From Vibrio jasicida CAIM 1864 = LMG 25398 (lineage in GTDB: Bacteria > Pseudomonadota > Gammaproteobacteria > Enterobacterales > Vibrionaceae): a DNA stretch of 64,000 nt. A program made the position numbers and the translations under genes. Positions 1 through 9,346 of the stretch are shown piece after piece. Position 1 is the first letter of the stretch. The number at the start of each line of letters is the position of its first letter. Under the pieces are notes generated by a model, which saw only the letters and a list, made by a program, of their open reading frames with translations, was not told the DNA's origin and did no database searches. The stretch covers positions 248,001 to 312,000 of the forward strand of contig NZ_BAOG01000003.1 of assembly GCF_000400365.1 (NCBI RefSeq), read 5' to 3'.

Positions 1-1239
1 TACGACCCTCAGCAAACACTTAACAGCTATATTTTCCCAGCGTTACATGGTGCGTATGGCTTTGTTTATCAGCCGACTCCGGCAGAGATCCTAAACACAA
101 ATGGATGTTATGTCAGGGTGTATAACGGTAGAAACTACCAAACGGATAACTACCAATTGGTTGGATTCCGTTATGACGATAACGTGATGAACAAGTTCCA
201 CATCAACCTCAAGCAATCGGATGCACCGACAAGAGCAGAAGTTGTCTGCGATAACACGGTGTTGAGTTCGTTAGACATTGAGAAACCAAAGCAAGACCTC
301 AAAGTCTCTATTGTTCAGTCTGATTCCTTAACCGACTCCACTCTAACGGAGAATAGCGCACCTGTTGCTCACGCTGGTGAAGATCAGTCTGTACTGTCAG
401 GCACAACCATTACGCTATCTGCAAACCAGTCGACGGATGCCGATGGTGATGAGTTAACCTATTTTTGGAAGCAAATCTCGGGTTTACCTGCGACCATTCA
501 GTCGACCGACAAAGTTAACACCAGTGTCATTTTACCGGAGTCTAACAAAGCGGAGTCGTACGTTTTTTCCGTCACGGTCTCCGATGGAAAAGCAAGTTCT
601 GAAGATACGGTGATGATTAGTGCTCAGCCTCAAGTAAACCAAAATCATGCGCCGCAAGTGTCTCTCCCGCAAAGCATGGAGGCAAAATCTGGTGCAGTTA
701 TTGAGATTGCCGCAACGGCATCGGACCAAGATGGTGATGTGCTTTCATATCAATGGCACACATCGGGCCTAGCTTATCTGCCTGTGTCAGTAGGCACTAT
801 TCGTCTGACGGCTTCAGAAGTCACGGTCGATAGCCAATTTACGGTTCGTGTGATCGTCACTGATCCAGCAGGGGAAAGTGCCAGTTCAAGCACGATTGTG
901 AAAGTTAAAGCCAACAACAATTCCTGCAGCATCAGTGATCCAAATGCGGCGAACTACGCTGTATGGTCTGCAAGCAAATCGTACTCGGGTGGTGATCTTG
1001 TCAGCCACAAGCAGCTCGCTTGGAAGGCAAAATACTGGAGCCAGAACAATCAACCTGATAACAGCGATGCCTGGGAGCTCGTCAGCGATGTAGCGTTGCC
1101 GTGGTCAACTCAAAAAGCCTACTCCGGCGGTGATCAAGTGACGTACAACGGCGTTAAGTATGAGGCGAAGTGGTGGACGCGTGGTGATCAGCCGGATACA
1201 TCAAGTGTATGGAAGAATGCTGGCGTAGCATGTCCATGA
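1..1239 (+). CDS. C-terminal part of a secreted modular protein, tentatively an M66 (StcE/TagA-like) metallopeptidase, with PKD and chitin-binding domains
   Basis: The reading frame is open from base 1 to the stop at 1239, so the start and any catalytic domain lie outside the window. The visible part begins with a beta-rich stretch containing FPALHGAYGFVY and MNKFHINL, which resembles the C-terminal region of M66 peptidases such as StcE/TagA; that family call is from memory and tentative. Next come a PKD/Ig-like domain (NSAPVAHAGEDQSVLSG through VSDGKASSEDTV), a second Ig-like domain (NHAPQVSLPQ onwards), and two CBM5/12-type chitin-binding modules. The CBM modules are marked by AWKAKYWSQNNQPD and KYEAKWWTRGDQPD. 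The next two genes, on the same strand, are secreted proteases ending in related PKD-CBM modules. That context suggests an extracellular enzyme acting on chitin-associated or glycosylated protein. The modular C-terminus is certain; the enzyme class is not. Confidence 0.7.
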   Translation, partial: YDPQQTLNSYIFPALHGAYGFVYQPTPAEILNTNGCYVRVYNGRNYQTDNYQLVGFRYDDNVMNKFHINLKQSDAPTRAEVVCDNTVLSSLDIEKPKQDLKVSIVQSDSLTDSTLTENSAPVAHAGEDQSVLSGTTITLSANQSTDADGDELTYFWKQISGLPATIQSTDKVNTSVILPESNKAESYVFSVTVSDGKASSEDTVMISAQPQVNQNHAPQVSLPQSMEAKSGAVIEIAATASDQDGDVLSYQWHTSGLAYLPVSVGTIRLTASEVTVDSQFTVRVIVTDPAGESASSSTIVKVKANNNSCSISDPNAANYAVWSASKSYSGGDLVSHKQLAWKAKYWSQNNQPDNSDAWELVSDVALPWSTQKAYSGGDQVTYNGVKYEAKWWTRGDQPDTSSVWKNAGVACP

Positions 1240-1259
1240 TGCTTTTCCTTCGTTAATTT

Positions 1260-1289
1260 GTCGGGAGAACTGCCTCCCGACTTGTCTTT
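1260..1289 (+). terminator. Rho-independent terminator after the first protease gene
   Basis: The stem GTCGGGAG (1260-1267) pairs with CTCCCGAC (1274-1281) and is followed by TTGTCTTT. It lies 21 bp after the stop codon, so the next gene probably has its own promoter. Confidence 0.7.
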
Positions 1290-1394
1290 CTCATTATCAA
1301 TAAATGATCTTTTCAATTGCCGAGGCCAATGCCTTTGGGCAAGGGCACGTTGTACTTGTTAGTCAGGTAAACGCTAGGAAACAAGGAGAAAAAT

Positions 1395-3824
1395 ATGATT
1401 AAACCAAAATTGAAGTTACTTGCTGTAGCACTATCGTGTTTCAGTGCTGTTCCGCAAGCCGCTTTAGCTGATGTTCACATCGGAAAAGAGTTCCAGATCG
1501 AAGTGATGAGAGATGCCTCAAGGGTGGCATATACCGCAGAAGAACTGGGGCTAGAAACACCCGCGCTTATCGCGATCGAAGTCCTTAACGACGCTCATCA
1601 GCGTGTTGGGCTACTGCATATTAAAAGCCCTTTATACTTGCAGTTTGAAGAATTTGAAGAGCAAACAGGCGAATTTGTCGCGGCCCATGAAAAGTGGTTT
1701 GAGCAGGGAATGGTGAGTTTAGATCATGCTCAGCAAGCGACGTTAGAGAGAGGAAGTTCTGTTCGCTTCTACAGTTTAAATGAGGCTGGCGAAGTTATTG
1801 AACTGCTCATGGTCCAGCCAAAGCGTTTGGCTTCCCTTCGAACAAGCAGTGTTTCCACGTCTGCCTATAAATTTATTGATAATGGGTCTCCAAATGAAAA
1901 AATCGATTTAGTTTTGTTAGGAGACGGGTATACCGCTGGAGAGAAAGAAAAATTCCGAAGCGATGCAAAACTGATTACCGATGGTTTTTTTGCTAAATCA
2001 CCTTACAGCGATTACCGAGACTATTTTAACGTTTGGTTAATCGAAAAAGCTAGCCAGCAATCAGGTATCGGTATTGGTTCTCCACTCGACGGCAGCGCGT
2101 TCAAAAGCTATTTCCCTGACAGTTCAAGCCGATTGTTGCTACTCAAAGATCGTTTTATTTCGTTGAATGAAGCTAAGGCTGCCTTGCCGGAATCCGCGAC
2201 TGAGATTTTCCTTGTTGTCTCCAATACAGAAAAATACGGTGGAGTAGGTTACGGAAATGTCGCAACCATGTCGACTCACAGCAGTGCGGTTGGACTTGCC
2301 TTACATGAAGTGGGTCATACCTTCGGCAAGCTTGCGGACGAATACAGCTACGGCAACTGTAATCTGAATGGTGAACCCTCTGCAAAAAATGTCACGATGC
2401 AAACCAGCAATGTTAAATGGTCGCATTGGATGGCACATGATCATCAGGTTGGTCTGTTCGAAGGCGCGCAATACTGTGCGACTGGAAAATATCGTCCGAC
2501 CAAAAACTCCTTGATGCGCGCTTTAGGAACAAACCTTGAGTTTGGCTCAGTGAATAGCGAAGCTTTGATCCTTAAAATGTATGAGACGATCAACCCAGTT
2601 GCTTTAGTTTCTCCTTCTTCGAGTACGGTCGCATTGGAAAGCGAACGAGTTTTCAGTGTATCGACTCCTATTCCAACTGACAGAGTAGCTATTCAATGGT
2701 CCTTAAATGGAGATGTTCTTTTAGAAGGTGATCAGGCTGCAATAACGGTAAACCCGACAAACCTCGACTCTGGAAGTCATGTTCTAAAAGTGGTCGTGAA
2801 AGACACGACTGAAAAAGTGAAACGTGACCCAAGCAACCGTCTTATCAGTGAACGTCAATGGCAACTGAATGTCGCTGATGATCCTCAACCAGAGCCTCAA
2901 AACCGTTATCGTTACGCACGCTTTGTTATTGATTCAGAGATTAAAGGACAAGACTTTGCTTCTGTGGCAGAACTGACTTTTGTTGACCAAACTGGCAGCA
3001 CAGTGTCTCCGGCGAACATTAAAATTGTCTCGGTTTCTAGCCAAGAAACTCAATATCCACGTCCGGCAAGCAATGCCATTGATGGTGACCCTGACACGTT
3101 TTGGCATTCACGTTGGAGTCAATCTCCTGTGGGTAAAGCTCCACACGAAATCATCATCGACTTAGGTCAAAGCGTCGCGTTATCCCGAGTTGAATATCTA
3201 CCGCGACAAGATGGCAACGTAAATGGTACGGCCAAAGATTACAGACTGTACCTTAGTAATACCGTTGGGCAATGGGCATCACCGGTGGATAGCGGCTCGT
3301 TTGCACCGAATACGGAAGAAAAGGTGATGTTGGTGGAGTCAAAAGGTGAGGAAAACCAAGCGCCTAACGCTATTGTTTCTCGCTCGCAAGGTGAATTGAC
3401 AGGATCGGGAACCGTGATGTTAATAGGTGAAAAGTCTAATGATCCTGATGGTGACGGTTTAGTGTATCAATGGCAGCAGACTTCTCCTAAATCTCCCCTC
3501 GCAGTTATTGAATCTCCTAAAGAAGCAAACACCCAAATGCGGTTTGCTGGCAGTACGAGTGAAGTCACTTATCGATTTACCTTAACCGTCAGCGATGGTG
3601 AGCTTTCGGACTCTGCAGAAGCAGTGATTACGCAGAAAGCGGAAGCGATGCAATCAAGTCCAAAATGGGACGCAGGTAAAACATACGCAACGCCGTGTGA
3701 ACGCGTTTCTTGGAAAGAGAATGAATGGGAAAACCAGTGGTGGACTCAAGGCACGGAGCCGAGCTCGGATGGAACATGGGGTGTTTGGCGAAAAGTTAAT
3801 ACTTCGAACAATCAGTGTTCTTAA
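1395..3824 (+). CDS. Secreted M64-family zinc metallopeptidase with F5/8C, PKD and CBM5/12 domains
   Basis: An 809-residue secreted peptidase. The ATG follows AAGGAG at good spacing, and residues 1-25 form a signal peptide ending AALA. The catalytic site is H304-E-V-G-H308-TFGKLADEY, matching the HExxHxxGxxxD pattern of M64 (IgA-peptidase family) enzymes, and it is preceded by the family-like VLLGDGYTAGEKEKF segment. Downstream are an F5/8-type-C (discoidin-like) domain at about 508-642, a PKD domain at about 655-745 (NDPDGDGLVYQWQQ), and a C-terminal CBM5/12 module (WENQWWTQGTEPS). It probably degrades protein extracellularly while anchored to chitin or glycans. The substrate is unknown. Its C-terminal PKD-CBM unit is nearly the same as that of the next gene. 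Confidence 0.88.
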   Translation: MIKPKLKLLAVALSCFSAVPQAALADVHIGKEFQIEVMRDASRVAYTAEELGLETPALIAIEVLNDAHQRVGLLHIKSPLYLQFEEFEEQTGEFVAAHEKWFEQGMVSLDHAQQATLERGSSVRFYSLNEAGEVIELLMVQPKRLASLRTSSVSTSAYKFIDNGSPNEKIDLVLLGDGYTAGEKEKFRSDAKLITDGFFAKSPYSDYRDYFNVWLIEKASQQSGIGIGSPLDGSAFKSYFPDSSSRLLLLKDRFISLNEAKAALPESATEIFLVVSNTEKYGGVGYGNVATMSTHSSAVGLALHEVGHTFGKLADEYSYGNCNLNGEPSAKNVTMQTSNVKWSHWMAHDHQVGLFEGAQYCATGKYRPTKNSLMRALGTNLEFGSVNSEALILKMYETINPVALVSPSSSTVALESERVFSVSTPIPTDRVAIQWSLNGDVLLEGDQAAITVNPTNLDSGSHVLKVVVKDTTEKVKRDPSNRLISERQWQLNVADDPQPEPQNRYRYARFVIDSEIKGQDFASVAELTFVDQTGSTVSPANIKIVSVSSQETQYPRPASNAIDGDPDTFWHSRWSQSPVGKAPHEIIIDLGQSVALSRVEYLPRQDGNVNGTAKDYRLYLSNTVGQWASPVDSGSFAPNTEEKVMLVESKGEENQAPNAIVSRSQGELTGSGTVMLIGEKSNDPDGDGLVYQWQQTSPKSPLAVIESPKEANTQMRFAGSTSEVTYRFTLTVSDGELSDSAEAVITQKAEAMQSSPKWDAGKTYATPCERVSWKENEWENQWWTQGTEPSSDGTWGVWRKVNTSNNQCS

Positions 3825-3903
3825 ATGCAATGTTGCAAGAAACCTAAATTAGAAATACTAGCCATAAATTACGTATTTCATGGAATCTCATAAGGGTGAA
3901 AAC

Positions 3904-5613
3904 ATGAATAATTACAAGAGATTATTTCTTTGCGTCTTGCCTATTGCGCTGCATTTACCAGCCAATGCATCTCAACGTGAAACTTACATTGTCCTCCTAG
4001 ATGATGCGAGTTCACCAAAGAAAATGACGCGAAGTACACAGGTTAATTCTGTCAAAGAAAAAGCAAATCAAGTATTGCAACGTTTGGCGAACGTGCCTGA
4101 ATCGGTTCACACACGTTCGTCCCGAACTCATGCCCCCTTGGCTGATAGTATCTACCAAAACCTCAATAGCTTCTCTGTAAAACTATCGACAGGTCAAGCC
4201 GAGAAGCTAAAAGAGATGACGGAGGTTAAAGGTGTTTATCCAGACGTTATCTTTAGCGCGGACGGTGTACATCGCCAGAATTCACAACGAGTCGCTTCTT
4301 GGGGATTAGACCGTTCTGACCAACGTGAGCTGCCTTTGGATGGAGAATACGAAGTAGGGCCATACACTGGAAAAGGCGTATCAATCTATGTTATCGACTC
4401 AGGTATCGATTTTTCTCATCCGGATTTTGGGGGGCGTGCTCAATCTGGTTGGGACTTTGTTGATAACGACAGCGATGCTTCTGATTGTCATGGCCACGGC
4501 ACTCACGTTGCGGGCACAGCCGCTGGGCGTCAATATGGTATCGCACCGGGAGCGGATATTTATTCTGTGAGAGTCTTGAATTGTGAGAACAAAGGTTGGG
4601 GAAGCCAGATCCTTAACTCTTTTGATTGGGTCATTGAACATGCTAAGCAACAAGGTCAGCCAGCTGTCATCAACTACAGTATTTCTCGAAGTACTCGTTG
4701 GGCTCCACTCGACCAAGCGGTTGATAGGCTTATTACTGAATACAACCTGCCATTTGTACACGCGGCGGCGAACAATAACACCGATGCCTGTACCAAAACA
4801 CCTCACTCTGAATACTCAATAACAGTTGGGGCATCCACCAACGACGATTACCGTTGGTATAGCTCTAACTGGGGGGAGTGTGTCACGTTGTTTGCTCCAG
4901 GAGCAAACATTATTTCCGCCCGCAACCATGGTGGTTATCAATCAATGTCCGGTACCTCAATGGCAGCACCACATGTAGCTGGTCAAGTTGCACGATTGCT
5001 AGAAGTGAATCCTAAAGCATCGCCGAGTGAGCTAAAACGCTTGCTGATAGAAAATAGCACGGCAAATGCTCTGTACAACGTGGGCGACGGTTCTCCAAAT
5101 CGTTTGTTGTACATCAAGAGTGAAGACAGTACAGACGTAAACCAACCTCCGGTCGCTGTCGCAACCAGCAACCAATACGAACTGACAGGTGCTGGGACGA
5201 TAAGTCTAACTGGGGATGCTTCCAGCGATCCGGATGGCGACCAATTGATGTATCAATGGCAGCAACTCGCTCCTTCAAGCCCTCTTGCTATTATTGCATC
5301 ACCTTCCGCCTCGAAGACGAATGTAGGCTTTGATGAACATGCGGCCGACATTACTTACCGCTTCTTATTAACGGTCAATGATGGCGTAACTTCTGATTCC
5401 ACTGAAGTGAGAGTGGTGCAAAAAGCAAAACCTATCACCCCCAACGGTGTTCAATGGGAGTCGAGCAAAACTTACGCTTCTCCTTGTGAGCGTGTCTCGT
5501 GGAAAGGGAGTGAATGGGAAAACCAGTGGTGGACAGTCGGTAACGAACCGGGTGCTGGAGGCATATGGGGTGTGTGGCGAAAAGTTGGAGGTTCGAATAA
5601 TCGATGTGGATGA
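3904..5613 (+). CDS. Secreted subtilisin-like serine protease (S8) with I9 propeptide, PKD and CBM5/12
   Basis: I chose the ATG at 3904 because AAGGGTG lies just upstream and it opens directly into a signal peptide (LCVLPIALHLPANAS). An upstream ATG at 3880 would add eight non-signal residues. The protein is 569 residues long: an I9 inhibitor/propeptide domain (ETYIVLLDDASS through VYPDVIFSADG), then an S8 catalytic domain with D165 (VIDSGID), H198 (HGTHVAG) and S352 (GTSMAAPHVAG). After that come a PKD domain (SDPDGDQLMYQWQQ) and a CBM5/12 module (WENQWWTVGNEPG). The triad is complete, so it is predicted active, probably a proteinase K/aqualysin-like alkaline protease. The PKD-CBM tail is almost identical to that of the upstream M64 gene, which indicates module duplication. 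Confidence 0.93.
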   Translation: MNNYKRLFLCVLPIALHLPANASQRETYIVLLDDASSPKKMTRSTQVNSVKEKANQVLQRLANVPESVHTRSSRTHAPLADSIYQNLNSFSVKLSTGQAEKLKEMTEVKGVYPDVIFSADGVHRQNSQRVASWGLDRSDQRELPLDGEYEVGPYTGKGVSIYVIDSGIDFSHPDFGGRAQSGWDFVDNDSDASDCHGHGTHVAGTAAGRQYGIAPGADIYSVRVLNCENKGWGSQILNSFDWVIEHAKQQGQPAVINYSISRSTRWAPLDQAVDRLITEYNLPFVHAAANNNTDACTKTPHSEYSITVGASTNDDYRWYSSNWGECVTLFAPGANIISARNHGGYQSMSGTSMAAPHVAGQVARLLEVNPKASPSELKRLLIENSTANALYNVGDGSPNRLLYIKSEDSTDVNQPPVAVATSNQYELTGAGTISLTGDASSDPDGDQLMYQWQQLAPSSPLAIIASPSASKTNVGFDEHAADITYRFLLTVNDGVTSDSTEVRVVQKAKPITPNGVQWESSKTYASPCERVSWKGSEWENQWWTVGNEPGAGGIWGVWRKVGGSNNRCG

Positions 5614-5656
5614 ACGCGATTTTTCAATAATGAATTAAATAGCGGTTGAGCCAATT

Positions 5657-5690
5657 AAAAAAGGATGGTCGTTTACAGCCATCCTTTTTA
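5657..5690. terminator. Bidirectional terminator between convergent genes
   Basis: AAAAAAGGATGG (5657-5668) pairs with CCATCCTTTTT (5679-5689). With an A-run on one side and a T-run on the other it can serve both the subtilase gene (+) and the Big_2 lipoprotein gene (-). Confidence 0.85.
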
Positions 5691-5708
5691 TAGCTTAAGT
5701 GTTAAGCA

Positions 5709-8216
5709 CTATTTGTGTTCACAGATAACAAATGCATGCGAGTCAGGGTCTTGTCCTGAAATCTCGAATTTCGCTGTATCATCGTTAAAGAACACAGAAT
5801 CGCGGTATTTAAACCAAGAGTCGGGCTCACCGGTACTCATTTTTGTCGTCCAGAAATAACGGAAGTTGAGTGGCCAAGTTGATGTTTCATCATTGCCTTC
5901 ATTCAAGTAGGCCGCTAGCGATGTTGGATTTGATACCAAATCCTCACCTCTCAGTTGACACTCAGCAATGGCTACTTCAACTCCTACCGCAGCATAACCA
6001 TAAATATCAGGGCCAGGTCCTGGCATTTGAGTTGTACCTGTACTATCGACATAGACGATCTCTTCTTTTGTATCTTCCTCGTATGTGGTTTCATCTGCTA
6101 ATAATGGACGACGATATGGGCCAACTACATTCAATGCTGTTGTTGCATCTAGCGTTAAACCATCAAATTCTCCAGATACGGTAATATTGGTGCTACCTAG
6201 CTTAATCCCAGTAACTGTGCCTTTATCCTCAGCAGCGTTAGAGACAGAAGCTAATGAGGTATCTTCTATTACCCAAGTTGAACGGTCATCTGCAGTTAAA
6301 TCAGTAGTGTTGCCATCAGATAGTTCTCCAATCGCCTTCATTGCTAATGTTTTTCCAACAGCGACTTCGTTATCTGTCGTGTCTATAGAAATACCAACAA
6401 TAGTCGCATTGTTAATGGTGAGTTCTCCTGATGATTGCCAGTTCTCTCCGTTAACGCTTGCTGAGGCTGTGATGCTGGTTACACCGACAGCAACGCCGGT
6501 AGCAACACCATTTCCGTCAAGTTCTCCGTTTGTTACTGTTGCTACCCCGGTGTTGCTAGAGCTCCAACTTACTTCTGGGTTATTCGTTACATCGAGTGAT
6601 GTCGAATCGGAAAGCGTTGCGGTTGCGATAAAAGAAGTAGGCAATCCAAGTGCCGAAGCGCTGATTGCAGGTGTCACTTGGAAATCAGTAATGACAGCCT
6701 TAGTAACTTCTAAATCTGCCGTTGCTTGTAGGGATTGACTACCTAATACTCCGGTGGCAGTTATCGCTGTTTTGCCTACGGATTCACCTTTTACTATTCC
6801 TTTGCCATCCGCATCATTGCTTACTGTTGCGATAGTTGCTTCACCTGTAGTCCAGCTAATTGCGGCATTGTTTGTAACATCCAATTCACTGTCGTCAGAG
6901 AAGACTGCAGTTGCGGTAAATTGCTTGGTTAACCCAACAGGAGTGTTTGCTGATTGCGGTGAAATAATAATGTTCGTTACGACCGTCGGTGTGACAGTCA
7001 ATGTGGCACTGTCTGAGAATCTCTGTGCTCCAACCACACCAACGGCTGTTACTGTTACATTACCTTCTGCTACCGAAGTCACTATCCCTTTATCAACCGT
7101 CGCAATAGAACTATCACTGGTTGTCCAACTAACAGCTGTGTTCTTTGTTACATCGAGAGATGTTCCGTCAGATAATTCGGCTTGGGCAATGAACTCTTGT
7201 GTTAAGCCTTCCGGTAGGGTGGCTGTTTCTGGTGTTACTGAAAGGGCAGTTACTGTCGCAGTAGTGACTGTGATAGCCGTGCTGTCGGTATACTCTCTCC
7301 CAGCGACGGTAATTGAGGCTATGACATCTACTGGCGACGTGTTCGTTTTTTTAGCGTGGATAGAACCCTTGTTGCCCTCTGTATTATTAACGTCGAGCAC
7401 TGTAGAATCTGTTGTTGTCCAATCTGCTTCTTGCGTTACGTCCTTTACTGAGCCATCTGTCAGAGTGACTTCTGCTTTTAATACTGTATCTAAACCTACA
7501 GGTATGGAAGTTGCGTCAGGGGAGACATTGAAGCTTTGAATTGTGGCTTCATTCACTGTCAATACTGCTGTGTCGGAAAACTCTTTGTCACCTACCATAC
7601 CTTGCGCTTTAATCTCAGACGTACCCGCAGTTAAACCCAAAGCTTGTCCTTTGTTGGTACCATCATCATTAATTGAGGCAACTGCTGTATCGCTGCTACT
7701 CCAAGTTAATTCGGGGTCTTTGGTAACATCAATGACTTGCCCGTCAGACATAATGGCTTCGGCTTTAAATGCTTGGCTTAATCCCTTCGCAACAGAAGCA
7801 GTTTTTGGTGTCACGAGAAGCTCGGTGACCGCAGCATTTGTGACAGTTACATTTGAGGTATCCTCAACGATAGAGCCATCTTTGTTGATGCCTTTTGCAG
7901 TAATAGTTACTTGCCCAGTTGAAACACTGGTTAATAAACCTTGATTGTCGATAGTTGCAATGTCGTTATTGGAAGAGGACCAACTTAGTGAAGGGTTGGA
8001 CGTTACATCGACAGTTGTACCATCATCTAACGTAGCAATTGCCTCGAATTGAAGTGGTAGCCCAACAGGGATCTGAGCATTTTTAGGAGTGACAACGATG
8101 GAAACTGCTTGATGAATTCCCCCGTCTGGTACATCGACCAGCCCTTCATCTCCATTGTTACATCCTGCTAAAAGGATGCTGCACAATGAAAGGCCAAATA
8201 GCCATAACTTCTTCAT
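5709..8216 (-). CDS. Surface lipoprotein with seven Big_2 (bacterial Ig-like) repeats and a novel C-terminal domain
   Basis: An 835-residue protein starting with a lipoprotein signal (LCSILLAGC, then NN, so probably not retained at the inner membrane). Seven tandem Big_2 repeats of roughly 85-90 residues follow. Each has a VTP...VGL start, a SDGT..DVT turn, a W(T/S)(S/T)xD..IATV core and an ITA(K/T)G end. The last ~150 residues are not Big_2: a Pro/Gly-rich linker (TQMPGPGPDIYGYAAVG) leads to a domain with two cysteines (AECQL and VICEHK), which could form a disulfide in the periplasm or outside. It lies 11 bp downstream of an OmpA-family gene, so the two are probably co-transcribed. An adhesin or surface-structure role is inferred from Big_2 architecture; the C-terminal domain is unrecognised. 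Confidence 0.85.
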   Translation of the reverse strand: MKKLWLFGLSLCSILLAGCNNGDEGLVDVPDGGIHQAVSIVVTPKNAQIPVGLPLQFEAIATLDDGTTVDVTSNPSLSWSSSNNDIATIDNQGLLTSVSTGQVTITAKGINKDGSIVEDTSNVTVTNAAVTELLVTPKTASVAKGLSQAFKAEAIMSDGQVIDVTKDPELTWSSSDTAVASINDDGTNKGQALGLTAGTSEIKAQGMVGDKEFSDTAVLTVNEATIQSFNVSPDATSIPVGLDTVLKAEVTLTDGSVKDVTQEADWTTTDSTVLDVNNTEGNKGSIHAKKTNTSPVDVIASITVAGREYTDSTAITVTTATVTALSVTPETATLPEGLTQEFIAQAELSDGTSLDVTKNTAVSWTTSDSSIATVDKGIVTSVAEGNVTVTAVGVVGAQRFSDSATLTVTPTVVTNIIISPQSANTPVGLTKQFTATAVFSDDSELDVTNNAAISWTTGEATIATVSNDADGKGIVKGESVGKTAITATGVLGSQSLQATADLEVTKAVITDFQVTPAISASALGLPTSFIATATLSDSTSLDVTNNPEVSWSSSNTGVATVTNGELDGNGVATGVAVGVTSITASASVNGENWQSSGELTINNATIVGISIDTTDNEVAVGKTLAMKAIGELSDGNTTDLTADDRSTWVIEDTSLASVSNAAEDKGTVTGIKLGSTNITVSGEFDGLTLDATTALNVVGPYRRPLLADETTYEEDTKEEIVYVDSTGTTQMPGPGPDIYGYAAVGVEVAIAECQLRGEDLVSNPTSLAAYLNEGNDETSTWPLNFRYFWTTKMSTGEPDSWFKYRDSVFFNDDTAKFEISGQDPDSHAFVICEHK

Positions 8217-8227
8217 TTTGTTACCTC

Positions 8228-9346
8228 TTAGTTCGTCTTATTTGGCTTGTCAGTAGCTTCTAGAGTTTGATTAATTGTTGTGTCGAATCGTATTTCAACA
8301 CGACGGTTTTGAACTCGCCCTTGTTGCGTATCATTTGAAGCAACGGGATTTGCTTCACCTTTACCGACGACGGTTAAGCGAGATGCATCAATGCCTTTTT
8401 CTGTTAGATAGGCAGCAACTGCTTTAGCACGTTGCTCTGATAAGCGTTGGTTGTAAGCTTCAGAGCCGTAATTATCGGTATAACCTAGGATTTGTACTTT
8501 ATCTTCAGGATAGGACGTGAGTTGTTCTACGAGTAAATCTAGCGACTGATTCGTGACAACAGTAGTAGAGTCAAACGCAAATAACGTTTGTGCACTGAGA
8601 GAGAGCGGTTTCTCAATAGTTACATAACGAATCGCTGGTTCAATTGATGTAGGCTCAATGATGGGTGCCTGCTGATTGAAGTGATACGTTAATCCAATAG
8701 ACGTGAAGTGGGAGTCTGCTTGTCCCACGTTGCTATCTCCAATTCCATCAATGAATTGATATTCGCCTCGTACCGACCAGTTTTGGGAAAGTCGATAGCT
8801 AACCCCTAATGAAGAGAGTACGTTCCAGTCGTGACTACTTGAATCTCCCTGAATTGTAGAGATTTCTTTCTCGATATATTGGTATGCACCCCCTAATCGG
8901 GTAAACACATTTATACGTTCGGTTAGAGGATAATCTAGCTTGACTGCAATTTCTCCGCCATAAACGTCTGCAGAGACATTGCCTATGGAATAACGAGCAT
9001 CTGGTGAACCATAAGATGTTGCTCCACCTTCAAGAGCAAACCAAGAATTGAATTGATAGCCCCCGTATAAGCCATAGCCCAAAGTATCATCGGTGCAATC
9101 TAAAGCAGAAGTGCCACATGCGCCATCATAAGCAGCCCAGCCAAGACGTCCACCTAAATAAAAATGTCCGTTTTGAAAAGGCGGCAACTGGTTTAAATTT
9201 TGGTTCGAAGCTGCCAAGAGTGTTGTATCGGTAGAATCTTGTACAGAAGAGCTGGGGGAAGCGGTTGATGGCTCAGCGTGAAGCATTGGTATGTAAATTA
9301 CCCCCGTAGCGACCACTAAGCTGCGAAAAATTAAGTTCATATTCAT
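8228..9346 (-). CDS. OmpA-family outer membrane protein (N-terminal beta-barrel plus peptidoglycan-binding domain)
   Basis: A 372-residue protein with a signal peptide ending in LHA. The N-terminal half has alternating aromatic strands typical of an eight-stranded OmpA-like barrel (HFYLGGRLGWAAYDG, GYGLYGGYQFNSWFALEGG, GVSYRLSQNWSVRGEYQFID, HFTSIGLTYHFN). The C-terminal half is a full OmpA domain (LSLSAQTLFAFDSTTV, VQILGYTDNYGSEAYNQRLS, GKGEANPVASN, QNRRVEIRF). An unusual 35-residue Ser/Thr-rich linker follows the signal peptide. It is the first gene of a two-gene operon with the Big_2 lipoprotein. Start choice is uncertain: ATGs at 9346 and 9340 are both possible and neither has a strong ribosome site. 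Confidence 0.9.
   Translation of the reverse strand: MNMNLIFRSLVVATGVIYIPMLHAEPSTASPSSSVQDSTDTTLLAASNQNLNQLPPFQNGHFYLGGRLGWAAYDGACGTSALDCTDDTLGYGLYGGYQFNSWFALEGGATSYGSPDARYSIGNVSADVYGGEIAVKLDYPLTERINVFTRLGGAYQYIEKEISTIQGDSSSHDWNVLSSLGVSYRLSQNWSVRGEYQFIDGIGDSNVGQADSHFTSIGLTYHFNQQAPIIEPTSIEPAIRYVTIEKPLSLSAQTLFAFDSTTVVTNQSLDLLVEQLTSYPEDKVQILGYTDNYGSEAYNQRLSEQRAKAVAAYLTEKGIDASRLTVVGKGEANPVASNDTQQGRVQNRRVEIRFDTTINQTLEATDKPNKTN

Noticed and set aside
6085..7944. Long plus-strand open frames opposite the Big_2 lipoprotein gene
   Set aside because: They are antisense shadows of the repeat protein: repetitive Val/Thr/Ser-rich translations with no ribosome sites.
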